Assembly: GCA_944548615.1 (NCBI GenBank)
Contig: OX155961.1
Coordinates: 16,771,629 to 16,835,628 of the forward strand
Origin: Micropterix aruncella
Taxonomy: Eukaryota > Arthropoda > Insecta > Lepidoptera > Micropterigidae
Direction of reading: 5' to 3'
Length of the DNA: 64,000 nt
The first letter of the stretch is position 1. Each line of letters opens with the position of its first letter. Under the pieces are notes generated by a model, which saw nothing but the letters and a program-made list of their open reading frames with translations, had not been told where the DNA came from and did no database searches. The position numbers and the translations under genes are program-made. Positions 12,440 through 22,800 of this stretch are shown in pieces.

Positions 12440-13160
12440 AATGTACTTACCCTACTGCTGTTTTCTACCTACCACTCGTCTGACTGTTGACCCTTCATGA
12501 TCAGCCGGCCTTTGAGAAAAGTCCCGTTGTTCTGAGCTAGATTCCAGGGTTTTTGAAATGTGTTAAATATTAATTTCCAAAGTTTTAATTGTTTTCAAAG
12601 TTTTTAATCGAATATTATAGTTGTAAATTTAAATTTCACTTCTAGAGTTCTTTAAAATTCATCTTTTCCTTATTGTGATCTGCCTTTTACTAATTAAATG
12701 TCATCGTTCAAGTGACTTAATGTTTTTCTTTTATAATTTTAGTTTCTACAAACAAGCAACCACATCGATTTCTAGGTATCCTAAGTACCGAGAAATCGTG
12801 TCGGTCACAACATGCAGTATATATTTATATAATATATATAGAGATCTGTCAACCACTGCAATAGGCCGTTCTGCCACCCCAGCGGTTAGTGTTAAGAAAT
12901 ATCAACTTCCATTAAATATTCATGTATGGAGCAAAATTCGAATGAAAACTGCGGAGCACTCGTTCTTGGGTTGATGTGCGCACCGTCTCCATTTGAGCAG
13001 TTGCAGATGCGCGGAGCAGAGTTGATGCGCAAACCTAATGGATACCCACCTTTACAGCCGCATGAAGATACTCAGCGGGCAAATGCTAAAAAGAAAGACC
13101 GATACACACGGTTTAGTGTGCATCCAAAATTTTCTTTTATTACCTGTTTTTCTTTGTTTT
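12440..13160. other. Unassigned sequence
   Basis: AT-rich with short open frames of no recognised family (for example 80 codons at 12926-13168). No repeat ends were seen. Confidence 0.35.
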
Positions 13161-13164
13161 TTTC

Positions 13165-13411
13165 TTAACCCCTAGAGCTCCAATTGGCCGATATCGGCCA
13201 CAACACGATTCAGCGTGACGGCCCTGTTTTAATTTAATTTGTTTTATTTTATTATGTTAATGTGTTATTTTAATTATGGGTACAGTGGTTCAGCAGTGAT
13301 TAATGTTTTGGTGGGACAGTGTCATAATTCAATTTTTTTACTAATTTTTACTAAAATTTTTTGGGACATCAACTTGTCAATCGGCTGAGGGGCCGAGGCC
13401 TGAAGGGTTAA
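13165..13411. mobile_element. piggyBac-like MITE
   Basis: TTAA at 13165-13168 and 13408-13411 flanks the insert. The left end reads TTAACCCCTAGAGCTCCAAT and the right end, complemented, TTAACCCTTCAGGCCTCGGC. PiggyBac elements insert at TTAA and start CCCTAGA, so the fit is good. At about 240 bp it encodes nothing. The inner left end contains the palindrome GGCCGATATCGGCC. Confidence 0.7.
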
Positions 13412-13419
13412 GTAGTACA

Positions 13420-14079
13420 TCAAAGGCTACTTAAGACATGTAGTACAACAAAGGCTTCCTCGACGTCTATCACGTACAGTCGGATCCTGGTGAGTGCCGA
13501 TTGGCTCCACGGGGGTGATTCTTGAAAATAAGTGCATACTAAATTTGTCAATGGTTTATTTGATTTACATGGGCCATATACTTATTTAGCATGCCGAATT
13601 TTTCAATAGGCCCTCGGCTTTAATCTGACTAGTGTGAACAGAGGCGGTGACATCCGATTAAAACAACGGATCTCACACCCAACAAGTGGGAACAGGCTCT
13701 AACAGGTCCAAAATATACCAACATTATAGTCGAAAGAAGCGTGGATGATAGTTACTATTATTTTTATTACAATGAATATTATTTACTGATTTCGAATCGA
13801 CCTACTTTTACACAACTGCCCAACCAAAAGGAGTGTAATGTATTTAGGATTCATGTATGTATGTTTTCCGTGTCTATTCCACCATAACTTCTTAACGCTT
13901 GAACCGATTTAGAAGTATGTGGGATTGTTAAAATCGTTATGTCATCCCAAGTGTCATAGGGTACTTCAACTGTCCAAATGTTAAATAAATAACTAAAAAT
14001 GTCCAAATGTCAATAAGTTAAGATAAATACATCGTGTTTATTATCAAATTAAAACTGTTGACAGCTTGACAAGGGCGAC
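13420..14079. other. Unassigned, with a common TE-tail module
   Basis: About 13820-13960 holds AACTGCCCAACCAAAAGGAG and then ACCATAACTTCTTAACGC with TTGAACCGATTT. This style of sequence (weak similarity at 46680-46745) is often found at the ends of insect repeats. No ends or coding capacity were seen. Confidence 0.3.
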
Positions 14080-14113
14080 AAATGTGGTGTCGCAGCCCTG
14101 CGACACCACATTT
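14080..14113. repeat. Perfect 16-bp hairpin
   Basis: AAATGTGGTGTCGCAG, a CC loop, then the exact complement CTGCGACACCACATTT. No gene is adjacent. The bases continue into AT-rich DNA on the left and a GC-richer repeat-like stretch on the right. Confidence 0.85.
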
Positions 14114-15125
14114 AGAGATCTGGGTCAATGAGCCCAGCTCATGTGAAGCCTGCTAAAGGGCAATTGCCCAGCGGAACACATCACGGGCTTTGGACAAAGC
14201 CCAACGCCTGATTCACAGAATGTGCAATCGCCTTCAAGCACTGGACGTTTATAGAGATAACACTCCGTAAATTGAACTATGTTTCAACGATTATTGTTTT
14301 AACTATGAACTTCATTCTCTAACAAACGTGTTTTTAAGCGCGAACAATTATTTTAATAATAATAAAACAATAGTTCACTTTTTGGAACGGCTGTCGAGTT
14401 TATTTTTTTAAATTATTTTTCTTGTCCTTATATTGGGTCTTAATTTTGCTATTACTGTACTGGTCGAATGATTTACCTTTTCCTCCTTTCCGTAAAGGAA
14501 TCCGCATCCTGATTTTCTGAAAATTATGCTCTGCTTCTCAGCCTAAAAATATGCCCTCAGGAGCACGGACTGGGGCGGTACAACTCGTTCATTCATCCAG
14601 GTTGTAGAAATATAATACTATTAATTTTGTATACATCTTTATTTTAACAATATTGAAGACATTTGTGTTGTGAAAGAGAGCATAAACAATAACTAAATTC
14701 ATTGGTCGAGTCACGATATTTGATATTTTTGGTCACAAAATATATCATTTTGAGATATGTTATTTTAAAATTGAGTACACTGATTATCTTAAAATTATGC
14801 ATCAAGCTTAGCAAACCATCCTTGAAGAAAACTTAAGAATAATTAAGATGTGACTCGAATTCTCCATTGGATGGCTTTTACGTGAAGGCACACACATTTG
14901 ACTATGACTTAGAATATTATAATTCTAATGTTTAAAATACAACATCTAAAAACTAAATAAATTAATAAACATACAAAAATGGGAGTATTAAACATTTTAA
15001 AACGAATTGCGTTTATATTGTCGTCGTCGAAACAGAAGTTTTACAAATTTTGCTGTGAGATTCTGAATACAGACAATGGTGACAACCCTGTTAGAATAAA
15101 ATTAATAGTTTTAAAAAAAACACTA
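14114..15125. other. Unassigned AT-rich sequence
   Basis: No gene seen. GGGCAATTGCCC near 14158 and GGGCTTTGGACAAAGCCC near 14187 are two further short palindromes beside the 14080 hairpin. Confidence 0.35.
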
Positions 15126-15844
15126 AAAACACGCTTTTACAAATGCACGTAAAAACCAAAAAATTCATTACAAGACCTTTCTAACAAGTTCAAACACGGC
15201 TATGATACGATATTCCATCATGGAATGCCAGTGCCTATCTTCCGGCTTCATCATCAGACCTTGAAACCTAATCGTGGTCAAAGTTCATTCCAAGACTTTT
15301 CTAACAAGTCCAAACACAGCTATGATACGATGTTCCATCATGAAGTTCCAGTTCATATCTTCCGACTTCATCATCAGATCAGTTCGACAGTATTATATTA
15401 TTGTATTGTCATCAGAACTACATACAGCTGCCAATTTTCATGACGCTACGATCCTTGGAAGATGGTTAAATTAGTTATCTTAGCCCTTAGAGTAAATGGG
15501 TATTTTCATGGATGCATCTGTCTCTTTTGCAGGATTTTCGGCGACATCGACCTTAAAGTACTATAACTACGAAACTACTACACCAATCATAAAAAGAACA
15601 ACTGCACAATGATTGCATTGAAATTTCGAATATAGAATATTGAAATATCATTTTGTAAAACAATTAGATAATTATGAATAAATATGAGAACGTCAAAGAA
15701 GTGAAAAAAACGCGGAACCAGATCTGGTCGTATCATACTCAACGGATAATTGTTTCACAACCAGATTTGGTCGTATCATACTCAACGGGTTAAATTCCAT
15801 TACATAGTTAGTTACATACAGGTCGACCTAATAAAAGCGTGTTA
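15126..15844 (+). mobile_element. RepW copy 1, non-autonomous with internal tandem repeats
   Basis: The left end AAAAACACGCTTTTAC and right end AATAAAAGCGTGTTAA are inverted versions of one another. Inside, about 120-bp units carry TTCCAGTTCATATCTTCCG and CTTCATCATCAGA, near 15228 and 15347. The right part has CAGGTCGACCTAATAAAAGCG. There is no coding capacity. Short subterminal inverted ends plus central tandem repeats resemble Helentron-associated non-autonomous elements; that class is an inference. Confidence 0.65.
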
Positions 15845-16350
15845 ATAAATAAGAAACAAGATTTGAGCTTCCCTGATTTTGAGCTATTGGAATATTGACT
15901 TACAAATTCAAATAAAAGAAAGGATCATCAGGGCATAGAAGTGTTTAAAAACAATAAATGCAAATTAGGCAAGATTTGAGATTTTTTAACCATATTTTAA
16001 AATGATAATGCTCAGTTTGCAATAATGTCGAACTAGTTGTTCGAAGGCAATTATACACATATAAATCTGCCACTGAATTAGTAATATTATTCCGAAATCT
16101 ACCCGCTCAAGAAAAAAAGCATAATTACAGGTATGTCAATTTCCGGTATATGGTTTTCCTTCTGACCAATAGTCAATTTGGTAAATCTAAACTATTTTTC
16201 GATTTACTTCTGCTTCCCTCATATCGCCTAGAAAACGAATGTTGTGACAATTCTTATATAATAGAACAATCACATTTTTTTTGTTGATTAAAAGTGAATT
16301 AATTGAACTCATTTGTGACAAAAGTAACTTATGCTTTTTTTTTTAGGAAA
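15845..16350. other. Unassigned AT-rich sequence
   Basis: No gene or repeat recognised. Confidence 0.35.
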
Positions 16351-16352
16351 AC

Positions 16353-16441
16353 ATGGCTGCACGGTATCTTTTACAGAAGAGCCCAAACAGTGGAAAATAC
16401 TGCACAGATAAAACTATTCGGACTCGTTTAGTTGCATCATT
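16353..16441 (+). other. Possible exon or coding remnant starting MAARYLLQKSP
   Basis: A polypyrimidine run and AG precede GAAAACATGGCTGCACGG (ATG about 16353), which has a good start context. The frame reads MAARYLLQKSPNSGKYCTDK and on for about 10 more residues until a small inverted-end insertion interrupts it. No family is recognised. It could be a first coding exon, a retrocopy piece or chance. Confidence 0.25.
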
Positions 16442-16603
16442 CCGGCACGTATCCAGGGGGAGGGATACGTGGAGTTTCCCCCCCCCCCCCTAAATCCAGC
16501 ATATTTTCATATTATTTTACGGGCAAATTCAAGTTTGGTGGGTGTCGCACACCTTGTTGCGATGAATGTCCCCTCCCGAACCTAAAGTCTGGATACGTGC
16601 CTG
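16442..16603. mobile_element. Short TIR MITE
   Basis: CCGGCACGTATCCAG at the left and CTGGATACGTGCCTG at the right are inverted copies, with a C-homopolymer inside. The size is about 160 bp. No convincing target duplication was found. It interrupts the possible coding frame that starts at 16353. Confidence 0.6.
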
Positions 16604-16609
16604 GCAAAA

Positions 16610-17120
16610 GTTCCAAATGTACAAAAATATCAATTTCGAAAATTGATTATTATGGTTTATCTTAGTACAGCCGAGCAGATCAGGTGTTTTACTTTTATAA
16701 ATCGATTCCCCTTAATATTAAGATAGCTAACATTTTAAAAATATTGTTTTTCTGTCATCAATAAATCTAGTTATCACAACTACGTGTTATTGCTAGTGAT
16801 CAGTTTACTATGGTCAGTTAGTGTATGTTTTTCATGCATTGTTTGTTATGAATGATATGATCCAATTTAGATTTCATTTCTTAGCATTCCCCTCGTGATT
16901 TTGGCTATTTCTCAAATCCTGATTTGAGTCAAATACGACATTATTCAGAATGTAACAGATCAGCTCAACACCATTCCAGAAATGTCAGGACCGCCGGGGA
17001 AAGTGTGTGGATTACAAAAGAGATTACTTTGAATGACATTACAATATCAACACTAAGGAACACCCCAAGAGTATAGAACTGACAGAATACAGTGTCTTGT
17101 AGAGAAATACAAGGGTTTGA
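16610..17120. other. Unassigned AT-rich sequence
   Basis: No gene or classified repeat recognised. Confidence 0.3.
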
Positions 17121-17124
17121 AAGT

Positions 17125-17560
17125 GGTCAATAGAATCATCATGATCAGCCGGTCCACTGTTGGACATATGCCTCCCCCCATAGAATGCCATGACGAGCGA
17201 TCTTCAGCCGCCTCCATCCACCTACTTCCTGCGACCGTGGCAATGTCATCGGTCCATCTTGTGGAGGTCGTCCTACACTGCGTCTGCCAGTTCATGGTTG
17301 CCTTTCGAGAACCTTTTTTCCCCCAATGGTTGTTGGTTCTGCAAGCTATATGGCCTGCCCCTTGCCTATATGGCCTGCCAGTTGCTGATTTTATGAGCTA
17401 TCTCGGCGACCTTGGTTGTCCTGCGAATTTCATCGTTTTGGATCCTATCACGCAGTGAAACTCCAAGTATAGCTCTTCATAGCTCGTCGTACAACTTTGA
17501 GCTTGTGTATGGCAACACGCACTGATTATAGACTTTCATCTTGAGGGTCCGCAATATTTG
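17125..17560 (-). mobile_element. RTE-clade LINE, C-terminal end
   Basis: Minus-strand reading with frameshifts gives RIQNDEIRRTTKVAEIAHKI, then TRWTDDIATVAGSRWMEAAEDRSSWHSMG. These are the standard RTE polyprotein end motifs (R-x-TKV-DIA-x-I-K-W and RWTDD...AG-W-AEDR-W). Nearby CCACTGTTGGACATATGCC is the usual sequence after the RTE stop. The copy is truncated and broken. Confidence 0.85.
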
Positions 17561-17934
17561 CGATGAGAATATATGGCATAGTTACCCAAACTCCCAGTTG
17601 AATTATTCTTTGGACACCTCCTTGGTCAATAGAATAGAACTACAATAAATGGCAAGCCAACTCAGTCAAGCTCAAAAAAAGAGAAGCATTATCTGGGGTA
17701 TTCAGTGTTATGTCCCGTGTTTTAGAAACACCTATATGCAGCATAAACACTGCTATGACAAATTCCTTAAACACTGATATAACAAAACCTTGTGATTAGC
17801 CTTGTGTTTCATCGGGCTGTTATAAAATGTTTGTATTGAAGGAACAAAGGTGATAGATCTGACTGCAACTCCTATCAAGGTATCTCCCTTCTATCTGCAC
17901 TGTTACCGCAAAGGGTTTATCTAGGGGTGTCTAA

Positions 17935-18340
17935 CAATGGGCAAATCTGTCACCCCAGGGAGTTATAACGACATCGGGTCGTTCTGTCTCCTATGAAGTG
18001 AACGTGCAAGACATATTGGACAAAGTCAAACCACTGTAACTACACTGACAAGCCTGTATGTATTTAACGCTTTACCGCGAGGCACTGGGAAGATCACCAG
18101 CGGGCCAACCTCGCTCCCTTACTAGTAGATTGGGATGGATTTCTCCATCCTTTAGTCTGGTCACAGATTCGAAGTCGCTTGTGCGGCCTTTACCCGATGT
18201 TAGCGGTAAATCAGTTTGAATTTATCGTGGACAGAGGCGCCCTTTGTCCGTCAATATCACACGGGATTGGGTGGCCAATGAATCGTTTCAAGGTGGCTGA
18301 CTAGGTCAACAACAACCCCCACTGCTTAGGAAACGTACAT
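17935..18340 (-). repeat. RepX copy 3, truncated
   Basis: It starts at GGGGTGTCTAACAATGGGCA and includes GAGGCACTGGGAAG, TTAGCGGTAAATCAG and CACTGCTTAGGAAACG, ending before the CACGGTGCGCAG part. It is one of the more diverged copies. Confidence 0.7.
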
Positions 18341-18344
18341 TACA

Positions 18345-19816
18345 CCAGTCACCTTACGCCAGTATCGAAAACGCTACTACCTAAAAAAGGCTTTTGTCAG
18401 CGTTTCTCATGAGGCTTCATAATCAATTCTGGATAAATGGGCTGCCCTGAAAAGCTATGACTCGGTTTTCTCTTCGCAGTTGTAGCTAATGATGCATTAC
18501 AGAACATCCTAGAAAGCATCCATATATGCTCGACAAATGAGAAAGTGCCATGACAAATAAGAAAATATAGAGTTCTCATCTAAGCCTTTCGATGGCCAGA
18601 AATTGGCAAGGCATCTATTTATGCCAGACAACTATTGATACCTTTAAATGCATGACCAGCAGAGAGGTCTTTGCCCTTACAAGTGATTTTTCTATCGAGG
18701 AATTGTTCTTATTCTTTTTACTTATTTCAACGACCTGAAGGCAGAAGGTTATATTTCAACCTTTTCCATCACTGTAATGAGGTTCAGGTATACATATTTC
18801 ACATTACAACCTGCAAAGTGAAGTGCATGATGGTGTCAATCTGCTATAGTAAGCGGGCTGATGCGGGTGGTAAAATTGAACAATTTTATCTGGTAAATAA
18901 GGCAACGTAACAAGAGCTCTTTCAGGTGTCCTGGGTTTCGTTGATCATATTATCAACGGGTTTCATTTTTTCTACGTGATATTATATTCCGAGAAGAACC
19001 CTGGAAGCCATTTGGGGCCCAGCTCATGAAATTTGAATGAACTATAGGTAGACATGTGACCCAACTAAGAACCGCCTGTAAGATGATGTGTAATGTGATG
19101 CAATATAATGTATGTGTGATGTAGTGATAATGGCAAGCATAAACGCTTTTTATTATAATAAAGGTTTTTTATGAACTGGAAATTTTGGATAGAGCATTAT
19201 AATTTAGTCATACTGAAAATGTCCTAAATTCTGCATGCGTTAGCCGCGTTTAAAAAATATTATTGCTCTTCAAGCGAATGGTACTATATTCATATATGGC
19301 CCCAGTGCACATATGCAGCTTGCAAAACATGCAAACATACTACTTTTTTTAAGCAATAATATTCTTTATCGCCAGTGCCGGGATGATAAGTTTGAAAATC
19401 ATTACTGGGAACCGCCGTGTTTGCTGACACTGAATTATCATGCACCGAGTTTGCTGTTGCCGGATCGTCATACGAACAATGAACATATGAGAAACTGGCA
19501 GCAGCAAACCGCAAACTCTCGAATCTGGTGTCAGCAAAAGTAACGTCTGCAAACTCGTTAGCGTCACTTTGTATGAAATCCAGTGTAAGCGAATCCGTGG
19601 GGATTCATCATTACCTACTCCTCTTGGCGACATCTCGTAACTTTAAAATTCAGAGGATATTCTCAATTCTTGCAGCATTCATACAAAACGTGAATGTGCT
19701 GACAAGAGTTAGTTTCAGTGCCGAAACCTTAAATCGACTAGTATGTGTGCTATGGACACCAATGTACTTAAAATGTAACGATTAAAATAAATAAAGGTAT
19801 CAGGCGGGCTGATCGC
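18345..19816. other. Downstream of TIPE gene; unassigned, possible LINE relic
   Basis: About 18680-18740 reads RGIVLILFTYFNDLKAEGY, which could be a decayed PQG-x-x-LGP-LF-x-x-Y-NDL polymerase motif, but the match is weak. The 3' UTR of the minus-strand TIPE gene should also start here; no clear poly(A) signal (TTTATT on the plus strand) was found close to the stop. Confidence 0.35.
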
Positions 19817-22800
19817 TTAAAGTAATCCGGTGTCCATGGCTCTTCGGAGCTGGCTGACGAGTGCGGACAGGTCTCGTAGTGCCTTCGGGTCCTCGGTGTT
19901 TGTGAACATCGAGTCCAGCATCTTTGGATCCGTGAAGAAGGCGAATGAAGAATCTGCGCGGAGAACGCTCTTTTCCGTCAGGTGGTGCTGGAGGACTGGC
20001 CTAAAAAATGATACAAAAATATTAAAAAGTGCGAAATGGCGCCCAACGTGGGGCTTAGATTAGATAAATTGTAGTCTGGACTTCGGAGCTCAGGTGCACT
20101 GCGACTTTTGCAGATCTTTAGTGCCTCCGTTTGCTTACATCTAGAGGTGTCAACAGAACAGGCGAACCCATCACCCCAGGGATTTTAGATATATAAGGTT
20201 GTTCTATTTCTCATGGATGAATGTGAAGACGTAGCGGACAAAGACAGTCCACTATCTAACTCCACCGACAAACCCGTGAGAGTCCAACGCCTTACTGCGA
20301 AACTTTGGGAAGCGACCCAGCGGGCAAACCTTGAGCCATTACTACAAGATTTGGACAAATTTCTCCATCATCCAGTCTCGTCACAGATTTCAAGGTCGAT
20401 TGCGCGGTCTCTATCTGACGTAAGCGGTAATTCAGTTGGAATTTATCAAGGACCGAGGCGCCCTATGCCCATCAATGGATGGTTTCTAAGGAGAGATGAT
20501 GTCAGGTCAACAACTACCACCCCCGCTGCTTAGGAAACATACGTTTTTCAGACTCCCCTGGTTATTCGCCAGAGTGCATAGTCGATTTCTGTCCAGTTCC
20601 GCTTGAGGTGCAGGCGCGGATCTATTGGGGGGGGCGGAGGGGGCGACCGCCCCCCCTTAACGAGGATTGAGAAATAAAATTGTTGACAAAAAGCAAGCAA
20701 GATTCCAAAAAAAGAAAGTTTTAGAAGGTCTCGTAGTGCCTGAAGGGAAAAGAGAAATAATATTGCTTATTTGGAACCAAAAAATATTCTAGATGTTCTA
20801 GATCTGGCCAACGAATTCATCTACCCTGGCATATAGGTACATTGCCTCATCCTTATCATGGCCTCCTTGCCCGTAAGTGTGGCGAATGCCGAAAGAAGTT
20901 TTTCAACTCTGAGGCGACTAAAAACCTGGCTACGATCCACGATGGTAGAGGATAGGTTAACAGGGTCGGCACTCCTGCATATTCATTTTGATATTCCAGT
21001 AGACAAAGAGAAGATAATTGAAAGATTTGCAAAGAAAAAACATCGAAAACTGCAATTTGTAATTTAATTCTGTGTTATGCACTATTATGTATCATTTGTT
21101 CATTGTTTATTTAGAAGTAAAATAAAAACGTACGAGTGTATTCATTATTTCTCTTCCCTTTTTATAATTCTTAGTTACTTAATTACCTATCTCTATTAAG
21201 CATATTGGATGCCCTAAATTCACACTATAATTTATTTTTACTATCTATAGACAGAAACCCATCTCCACTGTCCGCCCCCCCCCCAAAAATAAGACATAGA
21301 TCCGCGCCTGCCGAGGTGCTTCCTCGAACGGGAACCTACAACTGTCCACGACTGTAGGTTACATAAGCAGGCAGAGTTCATTGCGACCCTTCCAGGTTAA
21401 GTTCTTCTTTGAGGAGGCGACCGGATAGGAGCTGAACCGTGAGTAGATCCGACCTAGGGAAACACAGACAGGTCATCAGGCCCAAGCTGCACGGAGCCGT
21501 TAAGAACTGTTTGCTTACAGTCTGTTTCACAGTCCTCTGCTTTCTAAAAACTCCAGTAACTTAATGGAAAAATTTCTTCTATTCCACTTGGGTCCAGAAC
21601 TTGGCTTCCGTCGATTCCTTAACTGCATTAGCGGTTCACATTCACACAGAAAGTAGAGCGATGTCTCCGCTTCTTCAAGGCAAAATCTGTATAGGTTGGT
21701 CAGATACTGCCATCTGATGTAGATCTTTATTCAACTTGCAGTGACTTTGTGATGACTCCTGTAAGCTTAGTTTTAGTAGCCTGGAAGTTTCCTTATGCAT
21801 GTACTTTTTAATTTGCTGTTCTGCAACTTTTTGCCCTGATATATTATGCAAGTGTTGGTGATTCTGTTATCTCTTCTGTTTTTTCAACCTTTGGGTGGCA
21901 AGATGGGGTAGTAATTTGTAGGTGAAAATAATTTCTTACCTAAGATGCTGGTGGGCGGCATTGAGAGTGTCGATGATGTAGTTACGGTCGTACGTAAATT
22001 CTACTTCATGGAAGGAAATGACCGCCATTAATGCCAGCTGTAAAACAAAAAAATGTAAAACTACATTACCTTGATATACGCTATGTAGAAATAAGTTATC
22101 CATCTGGTGTAATAGATTTTAAACAGTGTTATGAAATTATATTGACTTTTTTATCATTTTAGTGTTACATAAAAGTCTTCATGAGATTAAAGAAAAATAT
22201 TTTTTAAATCATTTAGACTTAAAATCTTATGTGACGTGTCTGTCGCTTAACCTTGCAGTGGTCGCGCCTCAATATGTCTATGTACAATTATTTTTAAATT
22301 TTAATTATAAGAATAAACTACCCTTCTATTGAAATTAAATTACAAAACATCGCAAAGCTTCTTAAATTTTTGCGAAATGACAACAAAGCAATACTTATTA
22401 CAAATTTGAAAATAACATAACAATGACAAATAAATATTAATGCTTGTTACAAAAAGACAAAAAAAAATAATAACATTAATAAACGTCTACAAAACTAAAA
22501 ACCATAATAAACAAAATAAAGCAATATATTGCATAGCTAAATACAGTAACGAGGAGTGTTAAGCAAAATTTAGTCGACTAACGATTCACGATTGAATACA
22601 ACGTTAATTGCGATTGACGACTAATGATTCTAACAATTGCTTAGTTTCAATCGTTAGTCAAGATTGACGATTAAAGGTTTGCGATTGATATTTTTGACAG
22701 CGGTCAACTTTAATTTTGCGTTTTTCGTCGGTTGGTCGGTCAGATGTTCAGTCAGTCGGTCGGTCGGCGGTTCAGTCGGTCGGTCGGCCGGTCGGTCGAT

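Noticed and set aside
18397..18910. Possible LINE polymerase (FNDL motif) downstream of the TIPE gene
   Set aside because: Only one weak motif in one frame; not enough to call a mobile element.
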